Source of the DNA: JACVRW01 sp963757815
GTDB lineage: Bacteria > Actinomycetota > Thermoleophilia > Solirubrobacterales > Thermoleophilaceae
Length of the DNA stretch: 64,000 nt
Assembly (NCBI GenBank): GCA_963757815.1
Contig: CAVWSN010000018.1
Coordinates: 310,001 to 374,000 of the forward strand
Direction of reading: 5' to 3'
In this document: piece after piece, positions 17,638 through 25,371 of the stretch
How the letters are laid out: every line of letters begins with the position of its first letter
Position numbering within the stretch: position 1 is the stretch's first letter
The notes under the pieces: generated by a model
Database searches by the model: none
Told to the model about the DNA's origin: nothing
What the model saw: the letters and a program-made list of their open reading frames with translations, nothing else
Made by a program: the position numbers and the translations under genes

Positions 17638-18731
17638 CGCGTCCCCTCCTGGTCGCCGAGCCCGAAGGGCAGCCGGGGGAGCAGACGCGGCGGCTGCACG
17701 CGTGTCCTCGCGATGCTCGGCGCCGCAGCGGGGTTTCCGTACAGGCCCACGACCCGGCCGCGGTCATCGAGCCCACGCACGATGGTTCCGACTGCGCCGG
17801 GGTAGTCGACCCAGCCAAAGGGACCGTCGGGACCCTTGCGCAGAACGAACCCGCGCGCGGACGTCATGTTCCCGTCGGCGTCGTAGCTGGCCCCGCTACC
17901 GGCGATCTGGCCCCGGTTGTTGATGTCGAACGCGAAGGTGACGGGGGCGTCGGGGGCAGCGAACGTCGTGTAGACGCCCTTGCTCAGCAGGAAGCCGCGA
18001 GTGGTGCCGTCGGCGTCCAGGTAGGCGCCCACCATCTGGCCGCGGTCGTTGATGTCGGTGACGACTCCGCCGAGGGAGCCAGGCCCATCGATGGTGGTGA
18101 GCCGCCCCTTGTTCCACAGGAAGCCGTGGAAGGTGCCGCCGGCGTCGACGTACTCGCCCACCACCCGACCGTGGTTATCGATCCCGAGGGCCTGCGTCTC
18201 CATCGAGCCGGGGACGTTGATTGTCGTGAACCTGCCCCGGTGGAAGAGGAAGCCCTTGGAGCCCGGCGCCCCCACGCTGATGCCGGTCTCGTTGAAGCCG
18301 CCGGCGATCTGGCCGTGGTCGTTGATCTTGTTCGCGTTGGTCGATATCGCCCCGGGAACGTCGAACTGGACGAACCGGCCGTTCTTCTTCCGAACCGAAC
18401 CATGGCCTCTGCCGTCGGGGCCATCGAAGCTGGGGTCGTCGAAGCCGCCCGCGATCAGGCCGCGGTTGTTGATGCCGTGGGCGTACGTATGTGTACGAGC
18501 CCGGGGGGCCTGGATCGTCGTGTAGCGGCCCTTGTCCAGCAGGAACCCCGGGGAACGAATGCTGGAAGGCTCGCTCGGCGCAGGCGGTTCAGCGGCGGCG
18601 CTCGCAGGCGAAGCGGCCAGGCCAAGGACGGCGAGAGCTGCGGCGACGCAGAGGAGCGCCACGACCACCTGGAGCCCGACGCTCGCCCGTAGCACGGAAG
18701 CGGGTTGGTGCTGTGCCCGGCCCATGCACAC
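17634..18731 (-). CDS. Secreted HAF-repeat protein 5 (6 repeats, intact), first gene of the HAF operon
   Basis: 365-residue protein with no frame break, the best template for the group. The N-terminal region ASVGLQVVVALLCVAAALAV is a signal peptide, followed by a Pro/Ser linker. Six repeats follow: each starts GF(L/V)xxKGRxTT(I/F)xxPGA and continues INxRGxIAGxYxDA, about 43-47 residues each. The C-terminus is a short Arg/Pro-rich tail. No catalytic residues, LPxTG anchor or membrane segment after the signal peptide are visible, so it is probably released or bound non-covalently. GTG 18731 is used; an ATG two codons later is an alternative. It begins 63 bases after the birA stop, so a promoter or read-through from birA is possible. 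Confidence 0.9.
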   Translation of the reverse strand: MCMGRAQHQPASVLRASVGLQVVVALLCVAAALAVLGLAASPASAAAEPPAPSEPSSIRSPGFLLDKGRYTTIQAPRARTHTYAHGINNRGLIAGGFDDPSFDGPDGRGHGSVRKKNGRFVQFDVPGAISTNANKINDHGQIAGGFNETGISVGAPGSKGFLFHRGRFTTINVPGSMETQALGIDNHGRVVGEYVDAGGTFHGFLWNKGRLTTIDGPGSLGGVVTDINDRGQMVGAYLDADGTTRGFLLSKGVYTTFAAPDAPVTFAFDINNRGQIAGSGASYDADGNMTSARGFVLRKGPDGPFGWVDYPGAVGTIVRGLDDRGRVVGLYGNPAAAPSIARTRVQPPRLLPRLPFGLGDQEGTR

Positions 18732-18794
18732 CCATTTCGAGGGAACCCCCCCGATCGGATCAGTCCGTCGGCCCGAACCGGTGGTCGATGGGCG

Positions 18795-19468
18795 CTACGA
18801 GGGAGTCAGGTGGACCTCGCCTGCGGCCAGGGTGACGCGACCCGTCTCCGTCTCCACGATCAGCCCTCCGCTCGCGTCGATGCCGGCAGCGGTCCCCTCG
18901 CCGCCCGCCAGCGGATCCGCTCTCCACGCAGCGCGTCGCGGTCGCTCCAGGCGGCCAGCACCGCCTCGTCCGCTGCCTCGAGCCACTCATCGAGTGAGGT
19001 GAGCAGGTCGGCGAGCACCGATTCGGTGCTGCGCTCGATCCCCGCGAGCCGGAGCGACGTGGCTGTCTCCGCCAGCTCGGGCGGAAAGTCCTCCGTCGTG
19101 ACGTTCAGCCCGATGCCGAGCACCGCCCAGCCCTCCTGCGGGCGCCCCTCGACCAGGATTCCGGCGAGCTTGCGGCGCTCGAGCCAGATGTCGTTTGGCC
19201 ACTTGATCTCGCAGCGGACGGGCAGCGCCTCGCAGATCGCGACGGCGGCGGCGAGCGGCAGCGTCGGCGCAAGCCGCCGCGTGACGAGCGACATCAGCAC
19301 CGCCGAGCGGGCCGGCGCCGTCCAGGTGCGGCCCTGGCGTCCGCGGCCGGCGCTCTGCTCGTCCGCGGTGACGAGCGTGCCATGCGGCGCGCCCGCCGCC
19401 GCGAGCTCCTTCGCGCGCTCGTTCGTCGAGTCGGTGAGGCGGAGATGGACGCGCGGCGTCCCGATCAT
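18795..19468 (-). CDS. birA: Biotin--[acetyl-CoA carboxylase] ligase, class I (one frameshift)
   Basis: Attaches biotin to carboxylase carrier proteins. The sequence begins RVHLRLTDSTNERAKELA and contains the biotinyl-AMP loop SAGRGRQGRTW, the KWPNDIW segment and KLAGILVEG, all diagnostic. There is no N-terminal HTH, so it is a non-regulatory ligase. One frame break near 18,910 separates the catalytic domain from the small C-terminal SH3-like domain ending GRVTLAAGEVHLTPS. A diverged copy of this C-terminal end is found at 11.04-11.12 kb, beyond the HAF operon. The start overlaps the upstream gene by 4 bases. Confidence 0.9.
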
Positions 19469-20265
19469 CGCGGCCGCAGCCGCACCTCGGCGTCCGGCCG
19501 AATGCCGAGCGTGGAGGCGGCGTCGCCACGGTTGATCGCGACGGCGAGCGTTCGGTAGGCGTCCTCGTACACGAGCAGCTCGCCCGGCGTCACGTCCGCG
19601 AACGTATGGGCGTACTTGGCGAGATAGCGCTCGCCCCCGGTCTCGATCTCGATCGTTTCCCCGAGGGTGATCCCGGTGCCCGCCAGGCCGTTGTGATCGA
19701 CGTTCAGGCCCGCGTTGCCGAACCGGTCGACGACAAGTGCGTGGGCCACGAGTCCGCCCGCCTCATGACGCGGCTCTGGAAGCTCGACCGTGGTCAGTGA
19801 GGCGGGGTCGAGCGGATCGCCCGCGTCGGCCAGCTCGGCCCCGGCCGCCAGGTGGGCGGCCACCGGGGCGAAGATGTCGCGCCCGTGGAAGGTGGCAGAG
19901 ACCGGCTCGAGCCGGTGTGGTGACCGGGTGATGTCGACCACGAGCTCGACGCCGCCGCAGCGCTGCCAGGCGAGGCTCAGCAGGCCGTTGTCCGGACCCA
20001 CGAGTATGCGGCCGTCGCCCGTCCGAAGGGCCAAGCCGCGGCGCTCCGTTCCCACCTGGGGATCGACCACGGCCACGTGTACTCCAAGCGGCATGTAGGG
20101 CAGCGTGTTGCGTAGGACCAGGGCGCCCTGGCGCACCGAGTAGCGGCGGATGCCGTGCGTGATGTCGATGATCCGCAGCTCCGGCTCGATGCCGCGCATG
20201 ACGCCGTGGCAGACGCCCACGAAGTCGTCGTCGCGGCCGTAGTCGGTGAGGAGGGTCACGATCAC
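19465..20265 (-). CDS. S-adenosyl-L-methionine hydroxide adenosyltransferase (SAM hydrolase, DUF62)
   Basis: 266-residue enzyme that uses water or hydroxide to split SAM into adenosine and methionine, related to fluorinases. Recognised from TLLTDYGRDDDFVGVCHGVM (conserved Asp ligands near the N-terminus), VVDPQVGTERRG, the FHGRDIFAPVAAHLA motif at about 125-140 and VDRFGNAGLN. Length matches the family. It lies between cobA-hemD and birA with 4-base overlaps on both sides; its role in this otherwise cofactor-related operon is unclear. It could limit SAM where the SAM-dependent CobA is made, which is speculation. Confidence 0.92.
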   Translation of the reverse strand: MIVTLLTDYGRDDDFVGVCHGVMRGIEPELRIIDITHGIRRYSVRQGALVLRNTLPYMPLGVHVAVVDPQVGTERRGLALRTGDGRILVGPDNGLLSLAWQRCGGVELVVDITRSPHRLEPVSATFHGRDIFAPVAAHLAAGAELADAGDPLDPASLTTVELPEPRHEAGGLVAHALVVDRFGNAGLNVDHNGLAGTGITLGETIEIETGGERYLAKYAHTFADVTPGELLVYEDAYRTLAVAINRGDAASTLGIRPDAEVRLRPR

Positions 20266-21765
20266 GGCGACGATTCTCCCGCGTCGGCCAGGAGCGCCTC
20301 CACCAGGCCGTCGATGTCGTGGCGCGCGGCCTCGACGTGGACGGTCAGCCCGAGCTCGCGCGCCGTCTCGGTCGTGACCGGGCCGATCGAGACGATCCGC
20401 GCCGCCTCCGGCAGCTCGCCCCCGGCCTCGAGGAAGAAGCGCACGGTGGAGCTCGACGTGAAGGTCACGTAGGTGGCGCGCGCCAGCCGCTCACGTTGCC
20501 GCGCGGCGAGCGGTTCGGCCAGCGTCTCGTACAGGGCGACGTCGTCGACCTCGGCTCCGCGCTCGCGCAGCGCGTCGGGCAGCACCGGCCGCGCCCCGGC
20601 GGCGCGGGCGACCAGCACACGGCGCCCGTCCACGCTCAGCGGGCCAAGCGCCTCGACGAGGCCCTCCGCCACGAAGCGCTCGGGCACCACGTCCGCCCGC
20701 ACGCCACGGCGCTCGAGCTCCGCCGCCGTGCCCGGCCCGATGGCGGCCACCGCCCCGCCCAGGGCGCGAGCGTCGCGGCCTGCCGCGGCCAGCGCGTCGA
20801 ACAGCAGTCGCACGCCGTTGGGGCTCGTGAGGCAGACGAGCGCGTAATCGCTGATGCGAGCCACGGCCTCGAGGAGGGCGCCGTCGAGCGGCCGCGGCTC
20901 GATGCGGATCGCCGGCGCCTCGATCACCTCCGCGCCCAGTTCCGCCAGCCGGGCGGCGAGCTCGCTCGCCTGCGCGCGGGCGCGGGTGACCGCCACCACC
21001 TGGCCGTACAGGGGCCGGGCCTCGAGCCAGCGGAGCGCGTCGTGCAGCCCGGCCACGGGGCCTACGACGGTGATCGAGGGCGGCCGGATGGCCTCCGCGG
21101 CCGCGCGCGCCGCGATCCCCGAGAGCGTGTCCACCAGCGTCCGCTGGCCCGGCTGCGTGCCACGCTCCACGATCGCGGCCGCCTCGCCCGGGTCGCGTCC
21201 CGCCGCGACGAGCCGCTCGGCGATCAGGGGCAGGTTCTTGACGCCCATGTACAGCACGAGCGTGCCCGGAAAGCGGGCAAGCGCGTCCCAGTCGAGCACC
21301 GGCTCGTGCTTGTCCGGATCCTCGTGCCCGGTGACGAACGCCACCGCCGAGGCGGCGTCGCGATGGGTCACGGGGATGCCGGCGTATGCCGGCGCGGCCA
21401 CCCCGGCGGTCACCCCCGGCACGACCTCGAACCGGAGCCCCGCTGCGGCCAGCGCCTCGGCCTCCTCACCGCCGCGCCCGAAGACGAACGGATCGCCTCC
21501 CTTCAGTCGCACCACACGCTTGCCCGCGCGTGTCAGCTCGACGAGCAGCGAGTTGATCTCGTCCTGTGCGAGCGCGGGCGCGCCGGGCTCCTTGCCGACG
21601 TAGCGCAGCTCGGCGTCCGCGGCGCGCCCCGTCGAGGGCGCCCGGAGGAATCAGCCGGTCGTAGAGGATCGCGTCCGCCGTGGCGATCAGCTCGAGCGAG
21701 CGGCGCGTCATCAAGCCCGGGTCGCCGGGGCCGGCGCCCACCAGATACGCGATGCCGCCGCTCAC
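20262..21765 (-). CDS. cobA-hemD: Fused uroporphyrinogen-III C-methyltransferase / uroporphyrinogen-III synthase (one frameshift)
   Basis: Two-domain tetrapyrrole enzyme of about 500 residues. The N-terminal half is SUMT: YLVGAGPGDPGLMTRRSLEL, the VVRLKGGDPFVFGRGGEEAE SAM/substrate motif, EVVPGVTAGVAAPAYAGIP, and GTLVLYMGVKNL. The C-terminal half (from about residue 250) is HemD: VVAVTRARAQASELAARLAE, FTSSSTVRFFLEAG and IGPVTTETARELGL. It therefore closes the uroporphyrinogen III ring and methylates it toward siroheme. One frame break near 21,630 lies in the region AADAELRYVGKEPG. Fusion of cobA and hemD is common in Actinomycetota and clostridia. hemA and hemC lie upstream, separated by three inserted genes. 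Confidence 0.92.
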
Positions 21766-21808
21766 GGCGCGAACGCTATCCGTGAGCGCGCCGGCCCGGC
21801 GCGCGTTC

Positions 21809-22183
21809 CTAGTGCTGGATCACCGACAGCACGTTGCCCGCGGGATCCCTGAACCAGGCGATCAGCGGGCCCCCGCCGCGGAAGATGCCCTTCTCGTCGG
21901 TCTCGACTTCCGTGCCCTCGTAGCGCTCGAACTCGACGCCGCGCTCGGTCAGCTCGTCCACCGCCTGCTCGACGTCATCGACGGGGAAGTTGAGGATCGT
22001 GAACTCGGCCGGCGTGTGGTCGGGCTTGGGGTAGACGAGCGTGCCCCGATCGCCGGCGATGTGCAGTGTCAAGAGCCCGTTCTCCTCGGACACCTCCAAG
22101 CCGAGGGTGTCCCCGTAGAACTCCTTCGCGCGCGGGATGTCGTCAACCGAGAAGCCGCTGTAGGCCTTGGTGTCGCGGAACAT
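21809..22183 (-). CDS. VOC superfamily (glyoxalase/bleomycin-resistance-like) protein
   Basis: Single-domain vicinal-oxygen-chelate protein of 124 residues. It starts FRDTKAYSGFSVDDIPRAKE, continues FYGDTLGLEVSE and ends with the second motif PLIAWFRDPAGNVLSVIQH. Metal-ligand positions typical of VOC enzymes are partly replaced (for example no His at the first beta-strand), so it may bind a ligand without catalysis. It lies between cobA-hemD and the sigma factor genes; the region just upstream carries a GAGGAGGC ribosome binding site. Substrate unknown. Confidence 0.82.
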   Translation of the reverse strand: MFRDTKAYSGFSVDDIPRAKEFYGDTLGLEVSEENGLLTLHIAGDRGTLVYPKPDHTPAEFTILNFPVDDVEQAVDELTERGVEFERYEGTEVETDEKGIFRGGGPLIAWFRDPAGNVLSVIQH

Positions 22184-22252
22184 TCGCTTTGCCTCCTCGT
22201 CTGGTTTCGCAAGTGAGACCGGCTGACGACGGCGAACTAATCGGCCGCCGGC

Positions 22253-23365
22253 TCAGTCGAGCCGGTCGGGCAGGCCGAAGCGGCCGAAGTACGCGAGGGT
22301 GCGCTCCGGGTCGAGCGGCTGGTCCGGGAAGCGGGCGTAGTACTCGGGGTCCGTTCCCTCGATGCTGCGATTGAGGAAGGAGGTGACGTCGCTGATCTTG
22401 TCCCCGTCGAAGCTCAGCACGTTGAGCGCGAACGGCAGGTAGGCCTGCTGATCGTCATTCCACTCGTAGGCGGCGAAAGCCGGTTGCCCGTTCGCGCGCG
22501 CGGGAATGTGGCGCCAGCGCCACTCGCCCGACAGCGGGCCGAGGCGCAGGAACCCGGGAAGGTCGGCGCCCCGGTACCAGGACGCGAGGGGCGGCATCGA
22601 CCAGGCCGCGTCCTTGGCGAGCATCGAGACGACGGCGTTGATGTCGTCCTTCTGCATGGCGTCCATGAAGCGCTCGACGAGCGACCGCACCCGCTGGTCG
22701 CCGAGCGAGCGCAGCGTGGCCTGCTGGCTCTGCTCGGGCACCCGCTCCTCCACCGCCTGGCGCGCGCGTTGCAGGGCGCTGTTGACGGAGGCGGTGCTCG
22801 CGTCGAGGGACTCGGCGGTCTCCTTGGCGGAGAAGCCCAGCACCTCACGAAGGATCAGGGTCGCGCGCTGTCTCGGGGGCAGGTGCTGAAGCGCCGCCAC
22901 GAAGGCCAGCTCGACGCCCTCGCGCCGCTCGTAGCGGGCCTCGGGCGCCGCGTAGCCGTCCTCCACGGCGAGCTTCTCGTCCGGGTACGGCTCGACCCAG
23001 ACCGACTCGACGACCGGCGCGCCCGCGGTCTGGTGCGGGTCGGTGGAGGGCCCGTAGTCGATCGGCAGCACGCGCTTGGGGCGCCGCGCGATCATGTCGA
23101 GGCATACGTTGGTCGCGATCTTGTAGAGCCAGGCGCGCAGGGAGTGGCGCGGCTCGAAGCGCGGCAGCGCGCGCCAAGCTCGCAGCAGCGCGTCCTGCAC
23201 GGCGTCCTCGGCGTCATGCACCGAGCCGAGCATCCGATAGCAGTGCGCGTGCAGCTCGCCGCGATGGGGCTCGACCAGGTCGCGGAAGGCGTCCTCGTTC
23301 CCGTTGCGCGCCGCCTCGAGCAGCTCTCTCTCACGAGCGTTTACGGCCGTCCCGGTGGTGCTCAT
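22253..23365 (-). CDS. ECF sigma factor with C-terminal SnoaL-like domain (TIGR02960-like), copy B
   Basis: 370-residue extracytoplasmic-function sigma factor. Region 2 is visible as HCYRMLGSVHDAEDAVQDAL and LRAWLYKIATNVCLDMIA (-10 binding). Region 4 is LPPRQRATLILREVLGFSAK followed by ETAESLDASTASVNSALQRA (-35-binding HTH). A C-terminal SnoaL-like domain of about 130 residues follows (MLAKDAAWSMPPLASWYRGA), as in SigJ/SigX5-type ECFs where it controls sigma activity instead of a separate anti-sigma factor. The ATG at 23365 is 27 bases downstream of the copy A stop, suggesting co-transcription. Target promoters unknown. Confidence 0.88.
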   Translation of the reverse strand: MSTTGTAVNARERELLEAARNGNEDAFRDLVEPHRGELHAHCYRMLGSVHDAEDAVQDALLRAWRALPRFEPRHSLRAWLYKIATNVCLDMIARRPKRVLPIDYGPSTDPHQTAGAPVVESVWVEPYPDEKLAVEDGYAAPEARYERREGVELAFVAALQHLPPRQRATLILREVLGFSAKETAESLDASTASVNSALQRARQAVEERVPEQSQQATLRSLGDQRVRSLVERFMDAMQKDDINAVVSMLAKDAAWSMPPLASWYRGADLPGFLRLGPLSGEWRWRHIPARANGQPAFAAYEWNDDQQAYLPFALNVLSFDGDKISDVTSFLNRSIEGTDPEYYARFPDQPLDPERTLAYFGRFGLPDRLD

Positions 23366-23391
23366 GACCACCAGGGTAGATGCCCCTGGGC

Positions 23392-24415
23392 TCAGAGGAC
23401 CGGCGGCAGCCCGAGCGCCGGGAACAGGTCGGGTGGGAACGTGATGACCTCCGCGATCGCGTCGCCCTCGATCCGGAGTCACGTCGAGGGCGAGCGGCCT
23501 GTATTCGGTCTCTCCCGGGCGCTTCAGGTAGCACGCCACCGCCGGCTGCATGTTGACCCCGGTGACGATCCCACGCATGTGGCCGAACTTCTCGATGTCG
23601 AACCCCTCCGCCCAGGCGCTGACGACGTTCTCACGCCCGACGTACAGCTCGGGCTCCGGGGGCATGGCGAAGCGCAGGTCCTCGCGCATGATCGCGACCA
23701 TGGCGTCGGGATCGGCCTTCTCGGTCGCTTCGACATAGCGCTGGAGGAGCTCGCGCTCGCGCGGGCTCGGACTCGAGCCCGCCGCCCAGTCGAGCCGGCG
23801 CTCCGGGAGGTACTGCTGCAGCCCCGCCCGGGCGCGCTGAAGCGCGCTGTTCACGGAGGCGACGCTCGTTCCGAGCAGCCTGGCGCTGTCCTTCGACGAC
23901 CAGCCCAGGACGTCGCGCAGGATCAGCACCGCGCGCTGGTTCGAGGTCAGCCGCTGGATCGCGACGATGAACGCGAGCTCGATCGTCTCCTTTGAGACGA
24001 CGGCGGCCTCCGGCTCGGCGTCGGGCGCGGGAATGCCCTCGAGCAGCCGGTCCGGGTAGGGCTGCAGCCACGTGACCTCGAAGGGCGGCTGCTCGCCGGT
24101 TCCGGCCTTCTCCGCCGCAGGCGGGCGCCGCGGCCGGCGCTTGAGCACGTCGAGGCAGGCGTTCGTCGCGATCCCGTACAGCCACGCCCGGAACGACGCC
24201 TCGCCCCGGAAGGTCGCGCGCTTGCGCCACGCTCGCAGGAGCGTCTCCTGCGTCAGGTCCTCCGAGTCCTCGAACGATCCGAGCATGCGGTAGCAGTGGA
24301 CCTGGAGCTCGCGCCGGTAGCGCTCGGCGAGCACCGCGAAGGCGGACTCGTCGCCGGCCTTTGTCGCGGCGGCCACCGCGCCCAGTTCGTCGCGGGTGGC
24401 TTCGGCAGTCGTCAT
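23392..24415 (-). CDS. ECF sigma factor with C-terminal SnoaL-like domain (TIGR02960-like), copy A (one frameshift)
   Basis: Paralogue of the adjacent downstream sigma factor with the same layout: region 2 at VHCYRMLGSFEDSEDLTQET and FRAWLYGIATNACLDVLKRR, region 4 at LTSNQRAVLILRDVLGWSSK and VASVNSALQRARAG, and a C-terminal SnoaL-like domain (VAIMREDLRFAMPPEPELYV). A one-base break near 23,480 hides the proper end, FPPDLFPALGLPPVL and a TGA at 23394; without repair the frame runs into copy B. The ATG at 24415 has GGAG nine bases upstream and is preferred over upstream in-frame ATGs. It lies 56 bases after hemC. Confidence 0.85.
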
Positions 24416-24471
24416 CGGACGGTTCTCCATTTCGGGGGTGTAGCCGCTGTGACGACGACTCGCCGAAAAAC

Positions 24472-25371
24472 TCATCGCGGGCCGGCCGTCAGCTCGGCCT
24501 CAGCGAGCAGCTCGGCCGCCCCTGCCGCGCGCAGGCGCGTCGCGACAGCGGTGCCCAGCTCCGCGGGTTCCGCGGCCGAGCCCTCGAGCGAGTCCGTGAT
24601 CCAGTGTGACCCGTCGGGCAGGCCCACGAACGCCGTCAGCCGCAGCGCGTCGCCGGCCGGCTCCGCGTGCGCGCCCACCGGCGTGTGACAGGTGGCATCC
24701 AGCTCGCCGACGAGGGCGCGCTCCGCCATCAGGCAGGCCAGCGCGCTCAGGTCCGTGACGGCGGAGGCCGCGGCCGCGGCGGACTCGTCGCCGGCGCGGG
24801 CCTCGAGCGCCAGGCAACCCTGGCCCGCGGCGGGCACGAGCTCCGCGAGCGGGACACCGCGGTCCGCCCGTCCGAGCCGCGCCAGCCCGGCGCAGGCGAG
24901 CACGATCGCGTCGTACGCGCCTTCCTCCAGGCGGCGAAGGCGGGTGTCGACGTTCCCGCGCAGCTCGCCGATCCGGAGATCGGGCCGCAGCGCCAGCAGC
25001 GCGGCGCGCCGGCGCAGGCTTGCCGTGCCAACCAGGGCACCCTCGCTCAGCTCGTCCAGCGAAGCCGCGCCGCAGAGCGCGTCGCGCGCGTCGGCGCGCT
25101 CGGGCACGCCCACGATCGCCAGGCCCTGCGGGAGCTCGCCGGGCACGTCCTTGGCGGAGTGGACGGCTAGGTCGATCTCGCCCGCGAGCAGCGCCTCCTC
25201 GATCTCCTTGACGAAGCGGGTCTTGTCGGCGATCTCCGCCGCGCCGTCGCGGCGCTCGTCGCCCGAGGTCCTGATCGGGACCAGCTCGACCTCTGCCTCG
25301 AGCCGCTCCGCCACCCAGCGCGCCTGCGCCAGCGCGAGCGCGCTTCCGCGCGTCCCCAGGCGGATCGTCAC
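24472..25371 (-). CDS. hemC: Porphobilinogen deaminase (hydroxymethylbilane synthase)
   Basis: Polymerises four porphobilinogen molecules to hydroxymethylbilane. The 299-residue protein begins IRLGTRGSALALAQA, and carries the active-site segments FVKEIEEALLAGEIDLAVHS and KDVP, GTASLRRRAALLALRPDL, ELRGNVDTRLRRLEEG and the dipyrromethane-cofactor Cys in LDATCHTPVGAHAE. Length and all domains match HemC. It overlaps hemA by 4 bases, so the two are translationally coupled. hemD, usually next, is displaced 2.7 kb downstream by the sigma factor and VOC genes. Confidence 0.96.
   Translation of the reverse strand: MTIRLGTRGSALALAQARWVAERLEAEVELVPIRTSGDERRDGAAEIADKTRFVKEIEEALLAGEIDLAVHSAKDVPGELPQGLAIVGVPERADARDALCGAASLDELSEGALVGTASLRRRAALLALRPDLRIGELRGNVDTRLRRLEEGAYDAIVLACAGLARLGRADRGVPLAELVPAAGQGCLALEARAGDESAAAAASAVTDLSALACLMAERALVGELDATCHTPVGAHAEPAGDALRLTAFVGLPDGSHWITDSLEGSAAEPAELGTAVATRLRAAGAAELLAEAELTAGPR

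Noticed and set aside
11300..18600. Regularly spaced DNA repeats (GGCCGCGGTTGTTGAT-type boxes about every 130-140 bases) that might suggest a CRISPR or satellite array.
   Set aside because: The boxes encode the INNRG/INDRG segment of the HAF protein repeats, vary at synonymous positions and remain in frame within genes; they are coding repeats.
22253..24475. A single 740-codon open frame that would encode a fused double ECF sigma factor.
   Set aside because: The first sigma factor has a one-base break near 23,480; in the repaired frame it ends PDLFPALGLPPVL and TGA at 23,394, followed by a separate ATG at 23,365. Two genes explain the sequence better than a fusion.
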